Positions 1-5,952 of a stretch of DNA of 13,646 nucleotides are shown here, in pieces (position 1 is the stretch's first letter; each line of letters starts with the position of its first letter). The DNA comes from DASZGI01 sp035938995. Lineage in GTDB: Bacteria; Actinomycetota; Actinomycetes; Streptomycetales; Catenulisporaceae. The notes under the pieces were generated by a model. That model was not told the origin of the DNA. It did not search any database and saw nothing but the letters and a program-made list of their open reading frames with translations. The position numbers and the translations under genes were made by a program. Location of the stretch: contig NZ_DASZGI010000330.1 of NCBI RefSeq assembly GCF_035938995.1, positions 1-13,646 on the forward strand, read 5' to 3'.

Positions 1-36
1 GACGCGGACCGGGCACATACCGAGGGACAAAGCAGC

Positions 37-876
37 ATGGCGAACTACACCACTGCGGACGTCAAGCGGCTCCGCGAGCTGACCGCCGCCGGAATGATGG
101 ACGTCAAGAAGGCGCTCGACGAGACCGACGGAGACTTCGACAAGGCCGTGGAATACCTGCGGGTCAAGGGACTCAAGGGCGTCACCAAGCGCGAGGGCCG
201 CTCCGCCAGCAACGGCCTGGTCACCGCCCAGATCGAGGTCGGCAACGGCAAGGGCACCCTGGTCGAGCTGAACTGCGAGACCGACTTCGTCGCGAAGGGC
301 GACCGGTTCCAGCAGGTCGCGACCGAGCTGCTCGCGCACGTCGTGGCGACCGGCCCGGCCGAGGTCCCGGCGCTGCTCGCGTCGAGCTTCCCGACCTCGG
401 GCAAGACCGTCCAGGAGTTCCTCGACGAGGCCAACGCGACCCTCGGTGAGAAGATCGAGCTGCGCCGCTTCGCCGTGCTCGAGGGCGGCTACGTGGCCAC
501 CTACCTGCACAAGACCTCCCCGGATCTCCCCGCGCAGGTCGGCGTCCTGGTCCAGCTGGACAAGGAGAACGCCGAGGTCGCCAAGGATGTGGCCCAGCAC
601 ATCGCCGCGTTCGCGCCGACCTATCTGAGCCGCGCCGACGTCCCGGCCGACGTGGTGGAGAACGAGCGCCGCCTCGCCGAGGAGACCTCGCGCGAGGAGG
701 GCAAGCCGGAGGCCGCGCTGCCGAAGATCGTCGAGGGCCGGGTCAATGGGTTCTTCAAGGAAAACGTCGTGCTCGAGCAGGCGTTCGCGAAGGACCCGAA
801 GAAGACGGTCCAGAAGGTTCTCGACGAGGCCGGCGTGAGCCTGCAGGCCTTCGCGCGCTTCCGCGTCGGGGCGTAG
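37..876 (+). CDS. tsf: Elongation factor Ts
   Basis: EF-Ts is the cytoplasmic nucleotide-exchange factor that removes GDP from EF-Tu so it can reload with GTP during elongation. The 279-residue product is the usual length for actinomycetes. Visible parts are the N-terminal UBA-like domain (about residues 1-55) with the first EF-Ts signature around residues 14-27 (ELTAAGMMDVKKAL), and the core domain opening with the Thr-Asp-Phe-Val motif at residues 82-85, which contacts EF-Tu. The coiled-coil insert of some other bacteria is not evident. The ATG is preceded by GAGGG at 22-26, ten bases upstream. rpsB normally lies just before it and is probably outside the left edge. A strong hairpin follows the stop, so the rpsB-tsf unit probably ends here. 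Confidence 0.97.
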   Translation: MANYTTADVKRLRELTAAGMMDVKKALDETDGDFDKAVEYLRVKGLKGVTKREGRSASNGLVTAQIEVGNGKGTLVELNCETDFVAKGDRFQQVATELLAHVVATGPAEVPALLASSFPTSGKTVQEFLDEANATLGEKIELRRFAVLEGGYVATYLHKTSPDLPAQVGVLVQLDKENAEVAKDVAQHIAAFAPTYLSRADVPADVVENERRLAEETSREEGKPEAALPKIVEGRVNGFFKENVVLEQAFAKDPKKTVQKVLDEAGVSLQAFARFRVGA

Positions 877-907
877 CGCTCCTCGGGAACGCTGGACAGC
901 GGGAGCT

Positions 908-942
908 CGTCTGACCGGCCGCGATCCGCGACCGGTCAGACG
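908..942 (+). terminator. Strong hairpin after tsf, probable terminator
   Basis: CGTCTGACCGG at 908-918 is perfectly complementary to CCGGTCAGACG at 932-942 (11 bp). Inside the loop, CGCG at 920-923 pairs with CGCG at 927-930 across an ATC triloop, with one mismatch between the two stems. It begins 31 nt past the tsf stop and is followed only by a weak A/T stretch (AATTT), as is common for actinomycete terminators. Confidence 0.75.
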
Positions 943-1286
943 AATTTGCCGGGTGGCGCGCGCGCCGGGCCGGCGGGACTGGAATGATGGGTCCGGGGAA
1001 GACACACACGTCCGATCGGGCGGGGTCGGCGGGCTGATGGCGCCCGGCGGTTCCGGGGTTGCGCGATCGGGTCGAGTCGGTCCGGTGCTTCTGGCTTCGC
1101 TGGGGTGCGCCTCGGCGGGTTGCGCCGAGCCGTCTGGCGGGCTGAAAGCGGCCGGATGTTCGAACGGTCGCCGCCTGGGCACTCGGCTCGGGCGCCGGTA
1201 TGCCGCGGACACCGACTCGGCCGGGCTACCGACTCCGACGCCGACACTGAACGGTGCGGCCGACCGGCGGGCGTGACGCGACAGAC

Positions 1287-1294
1287 GAAGGAGG
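1287..1294 (+). promoter_or_regulatory. pyrH ribosome binding site
   Basis: GAAGGAGG, almost the full anti-Shine-Dalgarno complement, ends eight bases before the GTG at 1303. It decides that start against the open frame reaching back to 1105. Confidence 0.85.
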
Positions 1295-1302
1295 CCGCAG
1301 TC

Positions 1303-2091
1303 GTGGCTGGTATCCAAGACACCGACCCGGCTGCGGCTTTTCCCGCGCAGCATGGGGAACCGGCGCTGTATAAGCGCGTCCTGCTCAAGCTCTCCGGCGA
1401 GGTCTTCGGCGGGGGCAAGGTCGGCGTGGACCCGGACGTGGTCCAGGCCATCGCCCGCGAGATCGCCCATGCGATCCACCAGACCGGCACGCAGATCGCG
1501 ATCGTGGTCGGCGGCGGCAACTTCTTCCGCGGCGCCGAGCTGAAGCACCGCGGCATGGAGCAGGTGCGCGGCGACTACATGGGCATGCTCGGCACCGTGA
1601 TGAACTGCCTCGCGCTCCAGGACTTCCTGGAGAAGCAGGGCGTCGAGACCCGGGTGCAGACCGCGATCACGATGGCCCAGGTCGCCGAGCCGTACATCCC
1701 CCGGAGGGCCATCCGGCACCTGGAGAAGGGCCGCGTGGTGATCTTCGGTGCGGGGGCTGGGATGCCCTTCTTCACCACGGACACCACCGCAGCTCAGCGC
1801 GCCCTCGAGATTGGCGCCGAGGTCGTGCTCATGGCTAAGCAAGGCGTCGACGGGCTCTACGACTCGGATCCGAAGACCAACCCGGACGCCGTGAAGTTCG
1901 ACACCCTCACCCCGCGCGAAGTGCTCAATCGCGGGCTGCGTGCGATCGACGCGACCGCCGTGTCCCTGTGTATGGACAACGAACTGCCGATCGTGGTCTT
2001 CGGCTTGGTCGAAGGCAACATCGTGCGTGCGGTATCCGGCGCGAAGATCGGTACGCTGGTCAGCCGTGATGACGGCCCGGTTGCGCAGTAG
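1303..2091 (+). CDS. pyrH: UMP kinase (uridylate kinase)
   Basis: UMP kinase phosphorylates UMP to UDP with ATP, the committed step from de novo UMP to all pyrimidine nucleotides. The bacterial enzyme is a homohexamer of the amino-acid-kinase fold, usually activated by GTP and inhibited by UTP. Starting at GTG 1303 the product is 262 residues, near the family length. Visible motifs: KLSGE (29-33), GGGNFFRG (70-77), DYMGM (91-95), a Gly-rich TTDTTAA segment (about 148-164) and AKQGVDGLYDSDP (178-190) of the nucleotide site. The first ~22 residues are a variable tail before the conserved YKRVLLKLSG strand. It is flanked by a long leader and by a hairpin before frr, so it may be transcribed separately from tsf. 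Confidence 0.96.
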   Translation: MAGIQDTDPAAAFPAQHGEPALYKRVLLKLSGEVFGGGKVGVDPDVVQAIAREIAHAIHQTGTQIAIVVGGGNFFRGAELKHRGMEQVRGDYMGMLGTVMNCLALQDFLEKQGVETRVQTAITMAQVAEPYIPRRAIRHLEKGRVVIFGAGAGMPFFTTDTTAAQRALEIGAEVVLMAKQGVDGLYDSDPKTNPDAVKFDTLTPREVLNRGLRAIDATAVSLCMDNELPIVVFGLVEGNIVRAVSGAKIGTLVSRDDGPVAQ

Positions 2092-2098
2092 TTTGTCT

Positions 2099-2143
2099 CG
2101 TGGAAGGGCGTCGGCAGCTACCGCGACGCGGACGCCCTCCACG
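2099..2143 (+). terminator. Hairpin between pyrH and frr
   Basis: CGTGGA-A-GGGCGTC at 2099-2112 pairs with GACGCCCTCCACG at 2131-2143, giving 13 bp with one bulged A and an 18-nt loop. It starts 8 nt after the pyrH stop. No T-tract follows, so it could be a terminator, an attenuating structure, or an mRNA 3'-end stabiliser between two co-transcribed genes. Confidence 0.6.
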
Positions 2144-2201
2144 GTGCAGGGCGGAGAATGTCCGCCGCCGTGCCGAGCCTCTTTCCCAGACGCGGGCGGA
2201 C

Positions 2202-2207
2202 AAGGAG
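2202..2207 (+). promoter_or_regulatory. frr ribosome binding site
   Basis: AAGGAG ends seven bases before GTG 2215. It supports that start rather than the in-frame upstream ATG at 2158, whose 19 extra residues are not family-like. Confidence 0.85.
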
Positions 2208-2214
2208 CCGAGAA

Positions 2215-2772
2215 GTGATCGACGAGACCCTCCTCGAGGCCGAGGAGAAAATGGACAAGGCCGTGGCGGTCGCCAAGGAGGACTTCGCCGGCATTCGCAC
2301 CGGCCGGGCCACCCCCGGCATGTTCAACAAGATCACGGTGGACTATTACGGCACCGCGACCCCCATCCCGCAGCTAGCTTCGATCCAGGCGCCTGAGGCC
2401 CGCATGGCCGTGATCACACCGTATGACAAGAGCTCGCTCGGGGCGGTGGAGAAGGCGATCCGCGACTCCGACCTCGGGGTGAACCCCGGCAACGACGGAA
2501 ACGTCATCCGGGTGGTGTTCCCGCAGCTGACGGAGGAGCGCCGCAAGGAGTACATCAAGGTCGCCCGCGGCAAGGCGGAGGACGCGAAGGTGTCCGTCCG
2601 CAACATCCGCAGGCACGCCAAGGAAGCCATCGACAAGCTGATCAAGGACGGCGACGTCGGCGAGGACGAGGGCAAGCGCGCGGAGAAGGAGCTGGACGGC
2701 TTCACCGCGAAGCACACGGCCCAGATCGACGAGCTGCTCAAGCACAAGGAAGCGGAGCTGCTCGAAGTCTGA
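2215..2772 (+). CDS. frr: Ribosome recycling factor
   Basis: RRF works with EF-G after termination to split the post-termination ribosome so subunits can be reused. From GTG 2215 the protein is 185 residues, exactly the usual length, starting MIDETLLEAEEKMDKA. The sequence shows the long helices of domain I at both ends, the FAGIRTGRATPGMF segment (about residues 24-37), the short beta domain II beginning near VDYYGTATPIPQ, and the conserved LTEERRKEYIKVARGKAEDAKVS helix. The C-terminus is rich in Lys/Glu, typical of the three-helix bundle. It lies 123 nt after pyrH, and an imperfect GC-rich hairpin follows the stop immediately. Confidence 0.96.
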   Translation: MIDETLLEAEEKMDKAVAVAKEDFAGIRTGRATPGMFNKITVDYYGTATPIPQLASIQAPEARMAVITPYDKSSLGAVEKAIRDSDLGVNPGNDGNVIRVVFPQLTEERRKEYIKVARGKAEDAKVSVRNIRRHAKEAIDKLIKDGDVGEDEGKRAEKELDGFTAKHTAQIDELLKHKEAELLEV

Positions 2773-2813
2773 GCCCGGCCGGACCCGATCCAGGGCGTGG
2801 GGTCGGCCCGGGC
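2773..2813 (+). terminator. Probable frr terminator
   Basis: Directly after the frr stop, GCCCGG-CCG-ACCC (from 2773 to 2786) can pair with GGGT-CGG-CCGGGC (from 2800 to 2813). This gives about 13 bp with one bulged base on each arm and a 13-nt loop. No T-run follows, so function is inferred from position and stability. Confidence 0.55.
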
Positions 2814-2970
2814 GGATGTCCAGGTCGTCACATCGACAAAGGCCGCGAGCTCGGCAAGAAGGCGAGATCGGCGGCTACGGAACAGGGCACGAGTGCCGGC
2901 CGGAAGCTGAACCGGCGGCCGTGGCGGACGATTCGGGCGCCGCGGCCGTCACGTTCGGTCTCGGGACTGC

Positions 2971-3047
2971 GGACCGGTGGACCGGTGGACCGGTGGACCG
3001 GTGGACCGGTGGACCGGTGGACCGGTGGACCGGTGGACCGGTGGACC
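2971..3047. repeat. 8-bp tandem repeat (GGACCGGT, nine copies plus GGACC)
   Basis: Nine perfect head-to-tail copies of GGACCGGT span 2971-3042, followed by a five-base partial copy. Each unit contains the palindrome ACCGGT, so either strand can form many alternative short hairpins. No variant units are visible, which suggests recent expansion or ongoing slippage. Since 8 is not a multiple of three, three units encode DRWTGGPV in every frame, but no gene can be supported across it. It sits about 130 nt upstream of cdsA. Confidence 0.95.
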
Positions 3048-3112
3048 ATCGCACGCATGGCCGATGGTCTTACCCCTCCAACGCCCTCTTCACGCGGGGG
3101 GCGCTGCTCCTT

Positions 3113-3133
3113 GGTCACCCGAAATCGGGTACC
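3113..3133. promoter_or_regulatory. Palindrome upstream of cdsA, possible operator
   Basis: ACCCGA-AA-TCGGGT at 3117-3130 is a perfect inverted repeat with a two-base centre. GGT (3113-3115) and ACC (3131-3133) extend it with one unpaired C at 3116. It lies 44 nt before the first cdsA start. No T-run follows it, so an operator is more likely than a terminator; the binding protein is unknown. Confidence 0.35.
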
Positions 3134-3176
3134 GTCATGCGCTGGTAGATGATCCGGCTCGGGAAAGGCTGCGCGA

Positions 3177-4040
3177 ATGACGAGCGCCGTCAAGCGGAGG
3201 GAGCAGCCTGTGGCGTCGCCTGGTCGGCAGAGCCGAGCCGGGCGCAACCTCCCCGTCGCGATCGGTGTCGGTCTCGGCCTCGGCGCCGTGATCATCGCCT
3301 CGCTGTTCATCCGCAAGGTCGCCTTCGTCGGCGTGGTCGCGACCGTCGTCGTCATCGCCCTGCGTGAGCTGGACAACGCCTTCCAGGAGCGCGGCATCCG
3401 CTTCCCGCGCCTGCCGGTCACCCTCGGCGGCCTCGGCATGCTGGCCACCGCCTACTTCCGCGGCGAAGGCGCCCTCGCCGCCACCCTCGCGCTCACCGTC
3501 GTGGCCACCATGGTCTGGCGCCTGGCCGACGGGTCCGAGGGATTCCTGCGCGACGCGAGCGCCGGGGTGTTCGCCGCCGTCTATGTGCCTTTCCTCGCCG
3601 GATTCGCCGCCCTACTCACGGCCGCGGACCACGGACCCCAGCGCGTCCTGATCTTCCTGATCCTCGTGGTCTGCAACGACACCGGCGGCTACACGGCGGG
3701 CGTACTGTTCGGCCGCCACCCCATGGCGCCGACGATCTCGCCCAAGAAATCCTGGGAAGGCCTGGTCGGCTCGCTGCTGCTCTCCGGCGCGGCGGGCGCG
3801 ATCACGCTGGTCACCATGCTCCACGCGCACGCCTGGCAGGGCGCCGTCCTCGGCGTCGCGGTGGTGGGCAGCGCGACGCTCGGCGACCTGTGCGAATCGA
3901 TGATCAAGCGCGACCTCGGCATCAAGGACATGGGCAACCTGTTGCCGGGCCACGGCGGCATCATGGACCGCCTCGACTCGCTCCTGCCGACCGCTCCCGT
4001 CGTCTGGCTCCTGCTGTCGCTCTTCGTGCCGGTGGGCTGA
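3177..4040 (+). CDS. cdsA: Phosphatidate cytidylyltransferase (CDP-diacylglycerol synthase)
   Basis: CdsA makes CDP-diacylglycerol from CTP and phosphatidic acid at the cytoplasmic membrane, the precursor of phosphatidylglycerol, cardiolipin, phosphatidylinositol and phosphatidylethanolamine. The 287-residue product has about eight hydrophobic segments, from residue 25 onward. The family signature is intact at residues 241-267: S-M-I-K-R, K-D, PGHGG and DRLD, with the metal/CTP-binding acidic residues. A second conserved stretch is CNDTGGYTAG (166-175) with SPKKSWEG (189-196). As I recall, Streptomyces homologues carry a long Pro-rich cytoplasmic N-terminus; here it is only about 24 residues. 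I kept ATG 3177 as start; GTG 3210 has the better ribosome-binding site. rlmN follows after 24 nt. Confidence 0.95.
   Translation: MTSAVKRREQPVASPGRQSRAGRNLPVAIGVGLGLGAVIIASLFIRKVAFVGVVATVVVIALRELDNAFQERGIRFPRLPVTLGGLGMLATAYFRGEGALAATLALTVVATMVWRLADGSEGFLRDASAGVFAAVYVPFLAGFAALLTAADHGPQRVLIFLILVVCNDTGGYTAGVLFGRHPMAPTISPKKSWEGLVGSLLLSGAAGAITLVTMLHAHAWQGAVLGVAVVGSATLGDLCESMIKRDLGIKDMGNLLPGHGGIMDRLDSLLPTAPVVWLLLSLFVPVG
3197..3201 (+). promoter_or_regulatory. Strong internal Shine-Dalgarno favouring a second cdsA start
   Basis: GGAGG lies eight bases before an in-frame GTG at 3210. The upstream ATG at 3177 has the weaker GAAAGG (3163-3168) at eight bases. Both starts are possible and differ by 11 residues. 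Confidence 0.5.
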
Positions 4041-4051
4041 TTTCCGCATGG

Positions 4052-4057
4052 GACAAT
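4052..4057 (+). promoter_or_regulatory. Candidate leaderless -10 element for rlmN
   Basis: GACAAT is followed by seven bases and then the rlmN ATG. The spacing would place transcription initiation at or within a base of the start codon. There is no usable Shine-Dalgarno in the short gap after cdsA, and no clear -35 hexamer. Confidence 0.45.
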
Positions 4058-4064
4058 AGGGCGG

Positions 4065-5201
4065 ATGAACGCGCAGGATCTGCCTACACCGACCACCACC
4101 CGCCCCGCTCCCGGCAAACTGCTCTTCGAGGCCCCGCGGCGCGGCAAGCCGCCGCGCCACCTGGCCGACCTGAGCCCGGCCGACCGCAAGCGGGCGGTGA
4201 CGGAGTTCGGGCTGCCGGGATTCCGCGCGGCCCAACTCTCCAAGCACTACTTCGAACGGCTGGTGGACGACCCGGCCGAGTGGCCAGACGTGCCCGCGGC
4301 GCTGCGCGAGCAGCTCTACAAGACCTTTTTCCCGCGCTTGATGACGCCGGTGCGCGAGATCACGTGCGACGGCGGCACGACCCGCAAGACCCTGTGGCGG
4401 CTGTACGACGGCGCGCTGGTCGAATCCGTGCTCATGCGCTATCCCGACCGAGTGACGATGTGCGTTTCCTCACAGGCCGGCTGCGGCATGAACTGCCCCT
4501 TCTGCGCCACCGGACAGGCCGGGCTCACCCGCAACCTGTCCACGGCGGAGATCGTCGAGCAGGTCGTCGCCGGGGCGCGGGAGCTGGCGCGGGGCGAGGT
4601 GCCCGGCGGGCCGGGCCGGGTCTCCAACGTGGTGTTCATGGGCATGGGCGAGCCGATGGCCAATTACAAGGCGGTCATCGACGCGGTGCGGAGGCTGACT
4701 GACCCCGCCCCGGACGGCCTCGGGCTGTCGCAGCGCCACATCACGGTCTCCACCGTGGGACTGGTCCCGGCGATCGAGAAGCTGACCGCCGAACGGCTGA
4801 ACGTGACTCTCGCCGTCTCGCTGCACGCGCCCGACGACGAGCTGCGCGACGAACTGGTGCCGGTGAACACCCGCTGGAAGGTCGGCGAGGTGCTGGGCGC
4901 CGCCTGGGACTACGCGCACACCACGAAGCGGCGGGTGTCGATCGAGTACGCGCTGATCAGGGACATCAACGACCAGGCGTGGCGGGCGGACCTGCTCGGC
5001 AAGCGGCTCAGGGGCAAGCTGGCGCACGTGAACCTGATCCCGCTCAACCCGACGCCGGGCTCGAAGTGGACTGCCTCGCGGCCCGAAGACGAGGACGCGT
5101 TCGTGCGGACGCTGGAGGCCTACGGCGTGCCGGTGACGGTGCGGGATACGCGTGGTCGGGAGATCGACGGGGCGTGCGGGCAGCTCGCGGCGGCCGGGTG
5201 A
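4065..5201 (+). CDS. rlmN: Dual-specificity 23S rRNA A2503 / tRNA A37 C2-methyltransferase RlmN
   Basis: RlmN is a radical-SAM enzyme that methylates C2 of A2503 in 23S rRNA and, in species studied, A37 of some tRNAs. The 378-residue protein has the radical-SAM cluster ligands C140, C144 and C147 (CGMNCPFC). It also has C133 seven residues before them and C371 in GREIDGACGQ near the C-terminus, the two further cysteines of the methyl-transfer mechanism. Other family marks are FMGMGEPMANY, VSTVGLVPAI, LAVSLHAPDDELRDELVP and the Asn-Pro segment NLIPLNPTPGS. These support RlmN over the resistance enzyme Cfr, which is shorter. The first ~25 residues are a variable Pro/Thr-rich tail. It lies 24 nt after cdsA, with its own -10-like element. 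Confidence 0.96.
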   Translation: MNAQDLPTPTTTRPAPGKLLFEAPRRGKPPRHLADLSPADRKRAVTEFGLPGFRAAQLSKHYFERLVDDPAEWPDVPAALREQLYKTFFPRLMTPVREITCDGGTTRKTLWRLYDGALVESVLMRYPDRVTMCVSSQAGCGMNCPFCATGQAGLTRNLSTAEIVEQVVAGARELARGEVPGGPGRVSNVVFMGMGEPMANYKAVIDAVRRLTDPAPDGLGLSQRHITVSTVGLVPAIEKLTAERLNVTLAVSLHAPDDELRDELVPVNTRWKVGEVLGAAWDYAHTTKRRVSIEYALIRDINDQAWRADLLGKRLRGKLAHVNLIPLNPTPGSKWTASRPEDEDAFVRTLEAYGVPVTVRDTRGREIDGACGQLAAAG

Positions 5202-5265
5202 ATGAGAACGAGGCGCGGGTGACGAGGGCGGTCGGCCCTTTGGCGCCGGTGTCCGGGCGCTCCGC

Positions 5266-5271
5266 TAGGTT
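5266..5271 (+). promoter_or_regulatory. Candidate leaderless -10 element for the HAD gene
   Basis: TAGGTT matches TANNNT and stands six bases before the GTG at 5278. No Shine-Dalgarno is present in the preceding 20 nt. No convincing -35 hexamer was seen. Confidence 0.5.
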
Positions 5272-5277
5272 GATCGG

Positions 5278-5952
5278 GTGATCCGACACATCGTCTGGGA
5301 CTGGAACGGGACGCTCTTCGACGATCAGGGACTCGTCGTGGACGCGACCAACGCCTCGTTGCGCGCCATCGGTGTCGACCAGCACATCACCAACGAGCGC
5401 TACCAGGAGCTTTACCGGCGTCCGATGGAGGAGTTCTACGCCGAGTTGATCGGATTCCCGGTGACAGACGAGCAATGGCCCGTCTTGGACGTCGCCTTCG
5501 CCGGCCACTACCGGTCACACGTGCGGGACTGCGGCCTCAACAAGGACGCGCTCGCTGCCATGGACGCCTGGTCGGCGCAGGTGCCGCCGCCGCGCAGCCA
5601 GTCCCTCCTCTCCATGTACGGACACACTGCCCTGCTCCAGCTGACTGGCGAGTTCCAACTGCACGCCCGCTTCCACCGCATCGACGGGCGGCCGAACGAC
5701 CCCGACTTCGGGCCCAAGGCCAAGTACCTCGTGCGGCACTTCGAGCACCTGAGGACCGAGGACCCGACGCTGACCGCGGACCAGATCGCCCTGATCGGCG
5801 ACTGCGCCGACGACGCGCACGCCGCGTTCCACATCGGCGCCACCGCCGTCCTGTTCACCGGCGGCTCGTCCAGCCGGGCTCTGCTCGAGAAGGTCGGCGT
5901 CCCGGTCGTCGACTCGCTTACCGAGGCCGTCGCGCTGCTCGCCGCGCGCTGA
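5278..5952 (+). CDS. HAD-superfamily hydrolase with DWNGT motif
   Basis: A 224-residue soluble protein of the haloacid-dehalogenase fold, of the phosphoglycolate-phosphatase-like size class. Motif I is D8-W9-N10-G11-T12: the nucleophile Asp is present but the usual second Asp is Asn. Motif II is probably S112 (LLSMYGH), motif III K147 or K149 (GPKAKY), and motif IV GDCADD (174-179), which binds Mg. Residues 15-95 form the helical cap (C1 type). It is probably a small-molecule phosphatase; the substrate cannot be told. It starts with GTG 76 nt after rlmN, and its last 35 nt overlap the 3' end of the opposing membrane-protein gene. Confidence 0.85.
   Translation: MIRHIVWDWNGTLFDDQGLVVDATNASLRAIGVDQHITNERYQELYRRPMEEFYAELIGFPVTDEQWPVLDVAFAGHYRSHVRDCGLNKDALAAMDAWSAQVPPPRSQSLLSMYGHTALLQLTGEFQLHARFHRIDGRPNDPDFGPKAKYLVRHFEHLRTEDPTLTADQIALIGDCADDAHAAFHIGATAVLFTGGSSSRALLEKVGVPVVDSLTEAVALLAAR

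Larger units (their letters stand above)
877..1302 (+). other. 426-nt tsf-pyrH spacer, probable pyrH leader/promoter region
   Basis: Apart from the tsf terminator the spacer holds no convincing gene. A 107-codon open frame (953-1276) and a frame extending pyrH upstream to 1105 lack the third-position bias of the neighbours and lack ribosome-binding sites. A small stem-loop sits at 1111-1129 (CTCGGCG, five-base loop, CGCCGAG) and a GTTCGAAC palindrome at 1158-1165. I could not identify a standard -35/-10 pair. The pyrH promoter must lie here if the upstream terminator works. Confidence 0.5.
2814..3176. other. frr-cdsA spacer with no supportable gene
   Basis: The part between the frr terminator and the tandem repeat (2814-2970) shows only a small hairpin (GCCG/CCGG at 2895-2903 with CCGG/CGGC at 2912-2919, one bulged G). 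Open frames cross the region (2816-3148 and 2977-3180 on +), but their codons lack the ~90% G/C third positions of true genes here and their central part is just the translated repeat. The cdsA frame meets a stop at 3150-3152, so the repeat cannot be part of a longer CdsA. Confidence 0.6.

Noticed and set aside
953..1276. 107-codon frame in the tsf-pyrH spacer with a hydrophobic Cys-containing stretch suggesting a lipoprotein
   Set aside because: The sequence before Cys does not fit a lipobox, there is no basic N-terminus next to it, no Shine-Dalgarno, and third-position bias is weak.
1105..1302. N-terminal extension of UMP kinase by 66 residues
   Set aside because: GTG 1303 has a near-perfect Shine-Dalgarno, and the extended sequence is not like the family.
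2971..3047. CRISPR-like array or iteron origin
   Set aside because: The units are contiguous with no spacers, and no replication protein or cas gene is nearby. It is a simple tandem repeat.
2816..3148. 110-codon frame across the 8-bp repeat (DRWTGGPV repeats)
   Set aside because: The repeated peptide arises from the DNA repeat, flanking codons lack the local bias, and no ribosome-binding site was found.
4439..5027. Antisense frames on - within rlmN
   Set aside because: They overlap the radical-SAM core of a clear rlmN and have no independent support.
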